NCBI RefSeq assembly: GCF_000737325.1
Contig: NZ_CP011125.1
Span: forward strand, 2,108,001 to 2,172,000
From: Sandaracinus amylolyticus
GTDB lineage: Bacteria > Myxococcota_A > Polyangia > Polyangiales > Sandaracinaceae
Length of the DNA stretch: 64,000 nt
Direction of reading: 5' to 3'
A program made the translations under genes and the position numbers. Numbering within the stretch: the stretch's first letter is position 1; each line of letters begins with the position of its first letter. The notes beneath the pieces are model-generated. The model was not told the origin of the DNA, ran no database searches, and saw only the letters and a list, made by a program, of their open reading frames with translations. Shown piece after piece: positions 33,361-42,137 of this stretch.

Positions 33361-35289
33361 ATGTGCGGCATCGCAGGAGCGGTGGGCGTCGTCGACGAGC
33401 GAGTGCGCGAAGCGCTCGTGCGCATGCACGGGGCGCAAGTGCATCGCGGTCCCGACGCCGACGGAGAGTGGGCGCGCGTCGAGCGCGATCGCGGCGTCGC
33501 GTTCGCGCATCGCCGCCTCTCGATCCTCGACGTGTCGCCGCTCGGCAAACAACCGATGGAGCACGCGGACGGTCACGTCATCTGCTTCAACGGCGAGATC
33601 TACAACTACCGCGAGCTGCGCGGAGAGCTCGAGCAGAGAGGCGCGCGCTTCCGCTCGACGAGCGACACGGAGATCGTGCTCGAGGCCTACGCGCAGTGGG
33701 GCGAGCACGCGATCGAGCGCCTGCGCGGGATGTTCGCGATCGCGATCTACGACGCGCGCCGGAACGAGGTGCTGCTCGCCCGTGATCGCGTGGGGATCAA
33801 GCCGCTCTACTGGGCGAGCGTCGAGCGCGCGCGCGCGGGTCGCACGCTGATCTTCGCGAGCGAGCTGCGCGCGGTCCTCGCGAGCGGCCTCGTGCCGCGG
33901 AAGCTCGATCCCAGCGGGCTCTCGACGTTCCTCTGGAACGGCGTGGTCGCATCGCCGCGCACGATCGTGAAGGACGTCTCGCTCCTGCCCGAAGGCACGC
34001 TCGCGTGGGTGGGCGCCGACGGAACGCTCGGCGCGCAGCGTCGCTACTGGTCGCTGCCGCCGTCGCGACCGCGCGAGGAGGGCGCATCGGTGCGCGCGGT
34101 GTCGCACGCGCTGCGCGAAGCGATCTCGCAGCACCTCGTCAGCGACGTGCCGCTCGGCGTCTTCCTCTCGGGCGGCATCGACTCGAGCGCGATCGCCGCG
34201 CTCGCGCGCGAGGTCAGCTCCGCGCCGGTGCGCACGTTCAACGTCGGCTTCGAGGAAGCGGAGTACGACGAGTCGACGCACGCGCGCGCGGTCGCGACGG
34301 TGCTCGGCACCGATCACGTCGACGTGCGCCTCACGCAGCGGGACTTCGAGGAAGGCCTCGAGGACGCGCTGCGCGCGATCGATCAGCCGACGTTCGACGG
34401 GATCAACACGTGGCTCGTGAGCCGCGCGGTGCGCCGCGCCGGGATCACGGTCGCGCTCGCCGGCACCGGCGGCGACGAGCTCTTCGGCGGGTACGCGAGC
34501 TTCCGCGACATCCCGCTGGCGCGCGAGGCCGCGTCGGTCGGCGCGGTGTTCCCCGATCGCGCGCGCTCGATGCTCGCGCAGCTCGTGACGCGCGTGGCGA
34601 CCGGCGAGCCCGGCGAGGTGAGGCCGCAGACACGCTGGGGCAAGCTCGAGGATCTGCTCGCGACGGGCGGGGAGATGCTCGAGGCCTATCAGGTCTCGTA
34701 CGCGCTCTACACGCGCTCGTTCCTCGCGGAGCTCACGCGACATCGCAGCGACGACAACGAGTGGGGCCTTCCGCCGGAGCGCGCCGCGTACCTGCGCGAG
34801 CTCGTCGGAGGTCAGCCCGACCTGCACGCGATCTCGATGCTCGAGCTCTCGGGGTTCCTCGGCGAGCGCCTGCTGCGCGACACCGATGCGGCGAGCATGG
34901 CGGTCTCGCTCGAGGTGCGCGTGCCGCTGCTCGATCACGTCCTGATCGAGCGCCTCGCCGAAGTGCCGATCGCGCGCCGCTTCCTGCCGGCGCAGCGCAA
35001 GCAGCTCCTGCGAGATCTCGCGCTCTCGAGGCTGCCTCCGTCGCTCTTCGAGCGACCGAAGCGCGGCTTCGAGCTGCCGCTCGCCGCGTGGACGCGACAG
35101 CGCCTCGCGGGCGAGATCGAGCACACGCTGACCGACGTCGTGCTCTGCCATCGAGTGGGGCTCGACGGTGAAGCCGTCGCGCGCGCATGGCGCGCGTATC
35201 GCGACGGCGCGCCCGGGATCTACTGGTCGCGGATCTGGGCTCTCTACGTCCTCTTGCGATGGTGTCGAACGCATGAGCTCGACCTCTGA
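33361..35289 (+). CDS. asnB: glutamine-hydrolysing asparagine-synthetase-type amidotransferase
   Basis: About 642 residues. It begins Met-Cys-Gly-Ile-Ala-Gly, so Cys2 is the glutaminase nucleophile; Asn-Gly-Glu-Ile-Tyr-Asn follows. The synthetase domain has the ATP pyrophosphatase loop Leu-Ser-Gly-Gly-Ile-Asp-Ser-Ser (Ser near 270) and Gly-Thr-Gly-Gly-Asp-Glu-Leu-Phe-Gly-Gly. AsnB-like proteins in polysaccharide loci often amidate sugar acids instead of making asparagine, which fits its neighbours. Overlaps the GT2 gene by 17 bases. Confidence 0.88.
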   Translation: MCGIAGAVGVVDERVREALVRMHGAQVHRGPDADGEWARVERDRGVAFAHRRLSILDVSPLGKQPMEHADGHVICFNGEIYNYRELRGELEQRGARFRSTSDTEIVLEAYAQWGEHAIERLRGMFAIAIYDARRNEVLLARDRVGIKPLYWASVERARAGRTLIFASELRAVLASGLVPRKLDPSGLSTFLWNGVVASPRTIVKDVSLLPEGTLAWVGADGTLGAQRRYWSLPPSRPREEGASVRAVSHALREAISQHLVSDVPLGVFLSGGIDSSAIAALAREVSSAPVRTFNVGFEEAEYDESTHARAVATVLGTDHVDVRLTQRDFEEGLEDALRAIDQPTFDGINTWLVSRAVRRAGITVALAGTGGDELFGGYASFRDIPLAREAASVGAVFPDRARSMLAQLVTRVATGEPGEVRPQTRWGKLEDLLATGGEMLEAYQVSYALYTRSFLAELTRHRSDDNEWGLPPERAAYLRELVGGQPDLHAISMLELSGFLGERLLRDTDAASMAVSLEVRVPLLDHVLIERLAEVPIARRFLPAQRKQLLRDLALSRLPPSLFERPKRGFELPLAAWTRQRLAGEIEHTLTDVVLCHRVGLDGEAVARAWRAYRDGAPGIYWSRIWALYVLLRWCRTHELDL

Positions 35290-36310
35290 ATCGATGATCG
35301 AGACGCTGCGCACGACGATGGAGCGCGAGAGCTCGCGCGTCGTGCGTCTGCCGAGGCCCGACGTGCCGCCCGCGGGACGTCGCTATCTCCTGATCACGCC
35401 GTGTCGCAACGAGGCCGCGCACCTGCGCACCACGCTCGACACGACGCTCGCGCAGACGATCCCGCCCGCGCGGTGGGTGATCGTCGACGACGGATCGACC
35501 GACGAGACGCCGCACATCCTCGCGGAGTACGCGGCGAAGCACGACGTCATCCGCGTCGTGACGCGCGGTGATCGCGGCAAACGCGCGGTCGGGCCCGGCG
35601 TGATCGAGGCGTTCTACGAGGGGCTGCGCACCGAGAACCTCGACGACTACGACTACGTCTGCAAGTACGACGCGGACCTCGAGATGCCGCCGCGCTACTT
35701 CGAGCGCGCGATGGAGCGGATGGAGTCCGAGCCGCACCTCGGCAACCTCAGCGGCAAGATGATGGAGCGTCAGCCCGACGGGTCGCTGAAGACGTTCTTC
35801 ATGGGCGACGAGAACGCGATCGGCGCGATCAAGTTCTATCGCGTGCCGTGCTTCCGCGAGATCGGCGGGTTCGTGCGCGAGGTCGCGTGGGACGGCATCG
35901 ACGGACACCTCTGCCGCATGCACGGATGGATCGCGGCGAGCATCGACGATCCCGAGATGCGCTTCGTGCACCTGCGCCCGATGGGCTCGAGCCAGGGCGA
36001 CATCCTGGTCGGCCGCCGTCGCTGGGGGCGCGGCAAGTACTTCATGGGCTCGGCCTGGTACTACGTGCTCGCGGCGAGCGTGTTCCGCATGAAGGACCGG
36101 CCGCGCGTGCGCGGCGGCGTCGAGATCCTGCGCGGATATCTGAAGAGCGCGTGGGACCGTGATCAGCGCTACGACAACCCGCGTTATCTGAAGTACCTGC
36201 GCCGATTCGAGCTCTTCCAGCTCGTCGTCGGGAAGAAGTACGGAGTGCGCATCGTGAATCGGCGCATCCGTCGCAGGCCGCCGCGCCTGCTCGACGCAGC
36301 GAACCCTTAG
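35273..36310 (+). CDS. GT2 family glycosyltransferase
   Basis: About 345 residues, soluble or peripheral. GT-A fold motifs: Ile-Thr-Pro-Cys-Arg-Asn-Glu, Val-Asp-Asp-Gly-Ser-Thr-Asp-Glu-Thr, and Lys-Tyr-Asp-Ala-Asp-Leu (DXD metal site). The C-terminal third is basic (Arg-Arg-Arg-Trp-Gly-Arg-Gly). The ATG at 35273 overlaps asnB by 17 bases; an alternative ATG at 35294, just past the asnB stop, is possible. Ends four bases into the convergent peptidase gene. Probably a sugar transferase of the polysaccharide locus. Confidence 0.85.
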   Translation: MSSTSESMIETLRTTMERESSRVVRLPRPDVPPAGRRYLLITPCRNEAAHLRTTLDTTLAQTIPPARWVIVDDGSTDETPHILAEYAAKHDVIRVVTRGDRGKRAVGPGVIEAFYEGLRTENLDDYDYVCKYDADLEMPPRYFERAMERMESEPHLGNLSGKMMERQPDGSLKTFFMGDENAIGAIKFYRVPCFREIGGFVREVAWDGIDGHLCRMHGWIAASIDDPEMRFVHLRPMGSSQGDILVGRRRWGRGKYFMGSAWYYVLAASVFRMKDRPRVRGGVEILRGYLKSAWDRDQRYDNPRYLKYLRRFELFQLVVGKKYGVRIVNRRIRRRPPRLLDAANP

Positions 36311-37824
36311 TCGGCGAGGAACCCGAGGAGCCGCGCGCCGTCGAGCTCCGGTGCGAGCCGCGCGAGCAGCTCCTCGGGGCTCGTCCCGCGATCGATCTCG
36401 GCGATCGCGTTCGCGATCGCGCGCTCCCCGCGCGTGGCCTCGAGGTAGCGCACCATCGCGAGGCTCTGGTGATACGCGAGGCGCGCGTCGGTCGGATCGT
36501 CGATGTCGAGGAACGAGCCCGCGATCGAGTCCATCGGGATCCACATGCGCGAGCGCACCATCGTCGCCCAGCTGCGATGGTGCTCCGCGCTCTCCTCGCC
36601 CGAGAAGCGCTGCGCCATGCCCTCGTCGAGCCAGTAGGGCGCGCGGCGCGCGCCGCCCGGACGTGCGTGGAGCTGCGCGTGGAGCGACTCGTGCCGCAGC
36701 GCGATGCGCGCGCGCGCCTCGGGGCCGCCGAGCGTCGCGGCGTCGACGTGCAGCGAGCCGTCGAAGAGCGCACCGCTCCACGTCGGGGCGCACGTCGCGG
36801 CCCGCATCGCGACCGCATCCGGGTGCACCACGACGAGCAGCTCGCTCGCGCGCGTCGTGCGCGTCCATCGCGCGGCGTCGTCGAGCGCCTCGTCGACGGT
36901 CGCGAGCGCACGATCGATCACCGCCGCGTCGAGCCCGGACGGAGCGCGCACCACGACCCCGCGCCGCAGGCGCCGCGTCGTCCCGCGCAGCACGATCGCG
37001 AGCTGTCGCGCGCGCGCACGCATCCGTCCTGCGCGCACGTCCTCGGGATACTCCGCGAGGTAGACGTCGAGCGCGCGCAGCGCGAGCTCCACGTCCTCGC
37101 TGCGCGCGGTGCGCGTCGCGAGCGCCCAGGCCACGCCCGGATCTTCGGGGTCGCGCTCGAACGCTTCGCGCAGCGCCTCGCGTGCACGCGCTTCGTCGTC
37201 GCTCCGGAACGCGACCAGCGCCTCGAGCACCGGGCCCGCGGGATCTTCCCGCGCGAGGGACGAGGCGCGACGCGCCCAGCGCTCGGCGTCTCGCAGCCGT
37301 CCCTCGGAGAACGCGGCGATCCCGAGGTGCAGCGCCGCCGCGGCGGCGTGATCGAACCCGGACACGCGGCGATCCGGCGCGCTCGCGATCCGGGCGATCC
37401 CGCGCTCCGCGTCGCCCCCCGTCACGATCGTGCGCAGCCCCTCGAGCAGCTCGCTCGAGGCCCCGGTCGCGCGCACGCGCGCGGCGAGCTCGCTCTGCCG
37501 CGCGTCGAGCACCTGCGTGATCGACGGCCGTTCGGTCACGTCGTCGCCGTCGTCCTGCGCGCAGGGATCGTCGCTCCCGGCGCGGCGCGCACGCTCTCGC
37601 GGGATCGGCGCGGCGATCGGCTCCTGCGGCGCAGCGGGCGCGAGGGCCTCGAGCGGCGCGGGCGCTTCGAGCGGTGCCGGCGCTTCGAGCGGCGGCGGCT
37701 CCGGCACGTCCTCGACGTCGCCTCGGGTCGCGCGCGGCTCCGGCGCACGCAGCGAGCGCGTGGCCGCGATCGCCACGCACAGGGCGATCACCACGATCAC
37801 GAGCGCACGCAGACCACGCCTCAC
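36307..37824 (-). CDS. MA-family metallopeptidase with TPR-like region
   Basis: About 505 residues, GTG start. One N-terminal membrane anchor (about 5-24), a Pro-Leu-Glu-Ala-Pro-Ala repeat, a helical TPR-like region (about 150-290), then a gluzincin-type peptidase domain: His-Glu-Ser-Leu-His (His378, Glu379, His382) matching HEXXH, with Trp-Leu-Asp-Glu-Gly-Met-Ala (Glu401) as third zinc ligand. This arrangement fits the peptidase_MA-like family. Active zinc site appears intact. The only minus-strand gene between GT2 and radical SAM genes, so its part in the locus is uncertain. Confidence 0.75.
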   Translation of the reverse strand: MRRGLRALVIVVIALCVAIAATRSLRAPEPRATRGDVEDVPEPPPLEAPAPLEAPAPLEALAPAAPQEPIAAPIPRERARRAGSDDPCAQDDGDDVTERPSITQVLDARQSELAARVRATGASSELLEGLRTIVTGGDAERGIARIASAPDRRVSGFDHAAAAALHLGIAAFSEGRLRDAERWARRASSLAREDPAGPVLEALVAFRSDDEARAREALREAFERDPEDPGVAWALATRTARSEDVELALRALDVYLAEYPEDVRAGRMRARARQLAIVLRGTTRRLRRGVVVRAPSGLDAAVIDRALATVDEALDDAARWTRTTRASELLVVVHPDAVAMRAATCAPTWSGALFDGSLHVDAATLGGPEARARIALRHESLHAQLHARPGGARRAPYWLDEGMAQRFSGEESAEHHRSWATMVRSRMWIPMDSIAGSFLDIDDPTDARLAYHQSLAMVRYLEATRGERAIANAIAEIDRGTSPEELLARLAPELDGARLLGFLAD

Positions 37825-37898
37825 GTCGCTGCAGCGTCCGAGGTGAACGCGCGCGCGTCCAGCCGACCGCGCCCGCGGCTCTGGTACATTCGACGCGG

Positions 37899-39251
37899 AT
37901 GTCCGCGGTCGCGCGCAACCTCGCGACGGTCGAGCCGCTCGTGCGCCGGCTCCCGTTCGCGATCTCGTCGCTCGAGGCGAGCGAGACGGAGCCCGCGGTC
38001 GATCTCCGTCTCGACACCCCGGGCGGCACCGTGAAGGTGCGCGTCGGCTCGCGCGAGGGCGGCACGAAGGCGCTCGCGTACACGCGCAGCTTCGCGATCT
38101 CCTATCTGCCGAGCGCCGGCGATCCGCTCTCGCGCGCCGCGCTCGACGGCGTCGTCTCCTTCGCGCGCAAGCTCGCGGCGCTCGATCCCGGCGGCCTCGC
38201 GCTGCTCGTGCCGACGCCGACGGAGCCCGCGCCGCGCCGGCTTCCCGTGGTCCCTCGCATCGCGAGCGGCTCGTGGTCGCGCGCCACGTTCGATCGCGGC
38301 ATCGACGCGGTGCGCGCGAAGGGACGTCGCATCGACCGCGCGGTGCTCGTGGTCACGCAGTCGTGCGAGATGGCGTGCACCTTCTGCCCCTCTCGCGACA
38401 AGCAGCACGAGGTGCATCCCGACGTCGACGAGCGCACGTACTTCGACGACCTCGTGCACCAGATGCGCGCGGCGCGCTCGCTCGGCGCGCGCGTGCTCGA
38501 GGTCGGCGGCAACGACGTGCTCCGCTTCTCGCGCGCGGCGGAGCTCTTCGAGCGCGCCGGGGCGCTCGGCTTCGAGGAGATCATCGCCCAGTCCCCCGGG
38601 CAGCGCCTCGCCGACGAAGCGTTCGCGCGCACGATCGCGTCGGGCCCGCTCACGCGCGTCGAGATCCCGCTCTACGGTGCGCGCGCCGAGGTGCACGACG
38701 CAGTGACCGGCGCGCCCGGCAGCTTCGACACGCTGTGCCGCGCGCTCGACGTCGCGCTCGCGCTCGGCCGTCCCCGCGTCGTCCTGCGCACGCTCGCGCT
38801 CCGCAGCACACTCGCGCACCTCGGCGACCTCTTCGAGTTCGCGGATCGACGCTTCGGCCTGCGCCTCACGGTGCGCATGCTCTGGCCCAACCGCCTCGGC
38901 GAGCGCGAGCACCTCGTCGACGCCGTCCCGTTCCCCGAGCTCGACGACGTGATGCGCCGTCACGCCGATCGCTTCGATCCCGATCTCCCGCTCTGCGTCT
39001 TTCCCGGCGCGCACGCCGGCACCGCGCTGCGCGCGCTCGAGTCGATCGCGGGGATCGCGCGCGTGCACCTCTGGGATCTCGGCATCGTCGACGGCTCGGA
39101 GGACGCGCGCCAGAAGCGCGATCGCGAGCACCTGCACGTCGCTGCGTGCGACGCATGCGCCGTGCGCGACACGTGCGTCGGCGTCCTGCGCGCGCACCTC
39201 GACGCGTTCGGCGACGCGGGGCTGCGACCGTTCGCGTCGCGCCCCGCGTGA
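37899..39251 (+). CDS. radical SAM protein
   Basis: About 450 residues. Cys-Glu-Met-Ala-Cys-Thr-Phe-Cys (Cys156, 160, 163) is the CX3CX2C iron-sulfur site that binds SAM. An N-terminal 130-residue extension is not typical of small radical SAM enzymes. Near the C-terminus Cys-Asp-Ala-Cys...Asp-Thr-Cys may bind an auxiliary cluster, SPASM/Twitch-like. Val-Gly-Gly-Asn-Asp occupies the SAM-contacting glycine-rich strand position. No RiPP precursor is visible nearby. In this locus it could modify a sugar or a peptide, but no substrate can be assigned. Confidence 0.8.
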   Translation: MSAVARNLATVEPLVRRLPFAISSLEASETEPAVDLRLDTPGGTVKVRVGSREGGTKALAYTRSFAISYLPSAGDPLSRAALDGVVSFARKLAALDPGGLALLVPTPTEPAPRRLPVVPRIASGSWSRATFDRGIDAVRAKGRRIDRAVLVVTQSCEMACTFCPSRDKQHEVHPDVDERTYFDDLVHQMRAARSLGARVLEVGGNDVLRFSRAAELFERAGALGFEEIIAQSPGQRLADEAFARTIASGPLTRVEIPLYGARAEVHDAVTGAPGSFDTLCRALDVALALGRPRVVLRTLALRSTLAHLGDLFEFADRRFGLRLTVRMLWPNRLGEREHLVDAVPFPELDDVMRRHADRFDPDLPLCVFPGAHAGTALRALESIAGIARVHLWDLGIVDGSEDARQKRDREHLHVAACDACAVRDTCVGVLRAHLDAFGDAGLRPFASRPA

Positions 39252-39252
39252 G

Positions 39253-40392
39253 TCACAGCCCCATCGGGCCGTGACCGTCCATGTTCGACACGAAGAAGCG
39301 CTCGCGCGTCTTCTCGAGCGGCGCGAGCGCCTCCGCGAGCGGCGGCGCCGCGCAGAAGAGGCGCTTGCCCTCGAGCTTCACGAACCCGTTGTCCTCGAAG
39401 GCGCGCACCCAGCGCGGATCGGCCTGGTTCGCGATCACGAGCTCCGCGCCCCGATCGCGCAGGAAGTCGAACGCCGCGTGCACGACCTCGCCCGCGTGCG
39501 CGACCGGCGCGAGGTAGTCGACCACCGTGCCCACGCGACAGTCGCCGTAGCGATGGTGCCCCTTCATCTCGCGCACGCACACGACGGCCCAGCCGAGATC
39601 CTCGCCCTTCGCGTCGCGCACGCGCAGCCGGATCTGCTCCGACCACTCGGGCTGCGTCTCGCCCGGCGGAAGCAGCGTGTTCATCACGCGCGCGTCGCGC
39701 ACCGCGATCGCGTCGTAGTCGTTCTTCGCGCGCTCCCACAGCGCGTCGGCCCACGCGCCGAAGCTCGGCACCACCTCGGCCTGCGAGGTGAAGCGCCGCA
39801 TCGAGCGCAGCCGCAGCACCGAGTGCAGCGCGCGCCCACCGATCGACGCGGCGCCCGTGAACGCCGCGATGTCGAGCGCGAGGCGCGTGCGCGGCTGCTC
39901 GCGCAGGTACTTGTTCTTCCGCGCGAAGTGGAACGGCCGCACGACGCGCAGCAGGAACGGCGTCGGGATCATCGTCCACTTCAGCTTGTTCAGCAGCTGC
40001 AGCACCGGCGCGTCGTCGCCGCCGTGGCCCCACGAGAAGAGCAGCGGCTGCTTCTTCAGCATGTCGCGGAACAAGCGCAGCCCGAGCGCGCCGTAGCGGT
40101 TGTCGTACGCGCCCTCCGAGAAGGGCCCCTGCCAGTCCGCGACCATCTTGGTCTCGCCGCGGATCCACCACGCCTGCGGCTTGAGCGCGTACCCCGCGCG
40201 CACGTGCTCGCCGTCCTCGACCGCGAGCCAGTACTCGCGCCACACCGGCTGGTCCGCGCTGCGCTTCGGCAGCCACACCGGGAGCGCGTCGACATAGAAG
40301 CCGTACTGCGATCCGCCCTCGCGCATGCGCGTGTTGAACGCGTCCACGCGCATCTTCCACTGCGGATCGTGCGGAACGATGTGAATCGGCAT
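39253..40392 (-). CDS. GNAT/FemAB-like acyltransferase (tentative)
   Basis: About 379 residues, cytoplasmic. The sequence has an acyl-CoA N-acyltransferase-like pattern: a domain with Ala-Val-Glu-Asp-Gly-Glu-His-Val-Arg-Ala-Gly-Tyr-Ala-Leu and a second domain with Gly-Trp-Ala-Val-Val-Cys-Val-Arg-Glu-Met...Tyr-Gly-Asp-Cys-Arg-Val-Gly-Thr-Val-Val-Asp-Tyr, then Ala-Phe-Glu-Asp-Asn-Gly-Phe-Val-Lys-Leu. Relatives appear in polysaccharide loci. ATG at 40392 is chosen as a clean start; an upstream-open frame reaches 40518. Begins opposite the O-antigen ligase-like gene. Confidence 0.55.
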   Translation of the reverse strand: MPIHIVPHDPQWKMRVDAFNTRMREGGSQYGFYVDALPVWLPKRSADQPVWREYWLAVEDGEHVRAGYALKPQAWWIRGETKMVADWQGPFSEGAYDNRYGALGLRLFRDMLKKQPLLFSWGHGGDDAPVLQLLNKLKWTMIPTPFLLRVVRPFHFARKNKYLREQPRTRLALDIAAFTGAASIGGRALHSVLRLRSMRRFTSQAEVVPSFGAWADALWERAKNDYDAIAVRDARVMNTLLPPGETQPEWSEQIRLRVRDAKGEDLGWAVVCVREMKGHHRYGDCRVGTVVDYLAPVAHAGEVVHAAFDFLRDRGAELVIANQADPRWVRAFEDNGFVKLEGKRLFCAAPPLAEALAPLEKTRERFFVSNMDGHGPMGL

Positions 40393-40580
40393 GTCGGAGT
40401 CGCGGATGGTGGAGGACCCCGTCGCGCAGCGCAACGGCGTCCGGTCACGTGCCGGCGACCCCTCCATGAGCACCGTGGGCGCGACGACCAGGGTGTGGTC
40501 GGCGGCTCGCGCGCTCATGTCACGCGTCAGGGGCCGGAACGCGCGAGGTGACTTCTCGCGATGGGGCTCGGGGCGCTGCG

Positions 40581-42011
40581 ATGGATGGAAGTCCGAATTG
40601 GTTCTCGTGGACGGCGCTGGTCCTGTTCGCGCCGCTCGTGATGGTGCTCTTCGCGAGGCTCCAGCCGGTCCTCGCGACGGTCGTCACGATGCTCGGCGCG
40701 GTGATGTTCCTCCCAGAGGTCATCCGCTTCGACCCGCCGCTGCTGCCGCCGATCGACAAGCAGACCCTCGCGACGTTCTGGGTCTTCATCGGCTGCTTGT
40801 GGCGCGCGCGTGATCGCGTCCGCTCCGCGAAGGTGATGCGCGGCGTCGACTCGTTCTTCTGGCTCGTGCTGATCGGCAGCATCGGCACCGCGCTGACGAA
40901 CCCCGACGACGTCGTGACCGGGCCCGTCGTGCGCCAGGGCCTCACGACCTACGACGCGTTCGCCGGCGTCGTGAAGGACGTGCTCTTCGTCTTCCTGCCC
41001 TTCTTCATCGGGCGCGCGATGTTCCGCACGCCCGACGATCTGCGCGTCTTCCTCAAGGCGCTCGTCGTCGCGGGGCTCGTCTACTCGCTCTTCGCGCTCT
41101 TCGAGATCCGCATGAGCCCGCAGACGCACTGGCAGATCTACGGCTATCACCCCGCGAGCTTCGAGATGATGATGCGCGGCGGCGGATACCGTCCGACCAT
41201 CTGCATGATCACCGGCCTCGCGGTCGCGATGTTCTTCCTGAGCTCGATCATGGCGTCGATCGCGCGCACGAAGACCGGCGAGTCGAAGTGGTACGTGCCG
41301 ACGTACCTCACGACCGTGTTCGTGCTCTGCAAGAGCACCGGCGCGATCGTCTACGGGCTCTTCCTGATCCCGCTGATGTCGTTCGTGCGGAGGCCGAAGC
41401 TGTGGCTCCCGCTCGTGCTCGCGGGCCTCGTGTTCACGTTCCCGCTGCTGCGCCACGCCGACCTGTTCCCCACGCGGCAGATCACCGACTTCTTCATGGG
41501 CATCAGCGAGGACCGCGCGCTCTCGCTCTGGTTCCGCTTCGAGAACGAGGATCAGCTCCTCGATCGCGCGCGCGAGCGGCTCTGGTTCGGGTGGGGCGGG
41601 TACAGCCGCCAGCGCGTGTACGACCCGATGACCGGCGAGGATCTCTCGGTGACCGACGGGCACTGGATCATCCAGCTCGGCGAGCGCGGGATGGTCGGCT
41701 ACGTCGGCATGTTCGGGCTGCTGCTCTGGCCGATCGTCAGCGCGTTCCGCGCGCGCAAGCGCATCGTCGACGAGCACGATCGGCACATGGTCGCGGCGCT
41801 CGCGCTGATCGTCGCGATCAACGCGGTCGACCTCTTGCCCAACGGGCTCTTCTCGTACTTGCCGTACTTCTACTCGGGCGTGCTCGCGGGCGTGCTCCCG
41901 GCGTTCGTCGCCGCGCGCACGAGCGCGCCGGGGAGAGGCCCGGCCGCGCGCGCCGCGGCTCGTCGCACCGCGCCTCCGCCGCGCCGCAGCGTCGCCCCGG
42001 CGATGGCCTGA
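40581..42011 (+). CDS. O-antigen ligase/polymerase-like membrane protein
   Basis: About 476 residues, ten or more hydrophobic helices with one large periplasmic loop (about 250-370) holding Arg-Ala-Arg-Glu-Arg-Leu-Trp-Phe-Gly-Trp-Gly-Gly-Tyr-Ser and Asp-Gly-His-Trp-Ile-Ile-Gln-Leu-Gly-Glu-Arg-Gly-Met-Val-Gly, the His/Gly-rich pattern of Wzy/WaaL-type proteins. It would polymerise or ligate repeat units after export by the flippase. ATG at 40581 is favoured over upstream starts because Met-Asp-Gly-Ser-Pro precedes the first helix directly. Confidence 0.75.
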   Translation: MDGSPNWFSWTALVLFAPLVMVLFARLQPVLATVVTMLGAVMFLPEVIRFDPPLLPPIDKQTLATFWVFIGCLWRARDRVRSAKVMRGVDSFFWLVLIGSIGTALTNPDDVVTGPVVRQGLTTYDAFAGVVKDVLFVFLPFFIGRAMFRTPDDLRVFLKALVVAGLVYSLFALFEIRMSPQTHWQIYGYHPASFEMMMRGGGYRPTICMITGLAVAMFFLSSIMASIARTKTGESKWYVPTYLTTVFVLCKSTGAIVYGLFLIPLMSFVRRPKLWLPLVLAGLVFTFPLLRHADLFPTRQITDFFMGISEDRALSLWFRFENEDQLLDRARERLWFGWGGYSRQRVYDPMTGEDLSVTDGHWIIQLGERGMVGYVGMFGLLLWPIVSAFRARKRIVDEHDRHMVAALALIVAINAVDLLPNGLFSYLPYFYSGVLAGVLPAFVAARTSAPGRGPAARAAARRTAPPPRRSVAPAMA

Positions 42012-42137
42012 CGCCGCGAGCACATTCACATCGAAAAGTCAATGGTAGTCCGCTATTGGTGACGCGTTCCGCTGCTGCCTGACGCGCACCCTCGGTCCCT
42101 TGTATCGTACTCGATTCATCGGCTACTCACGCCGCCG

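Noticed and set aside
29233-35313. Very long minus-strand open frame of about 2,000 codons
   Set aside because: It runs antisense to flippase, GT4 and amidotransferase genes with clear motifs. Long antisense frames are expected in very GC-rich DNA. Only its last part, the beta-helix lipoprotein gene (29233-30312), is supported.
40393-40518. Extended start for the acyltransferase gene
   Set aside because: The upstream in-frame residues look like non-coding translation and lack a binding site; Met-Pro-Ile-His-Ile-Val at 40392 begins the fold.
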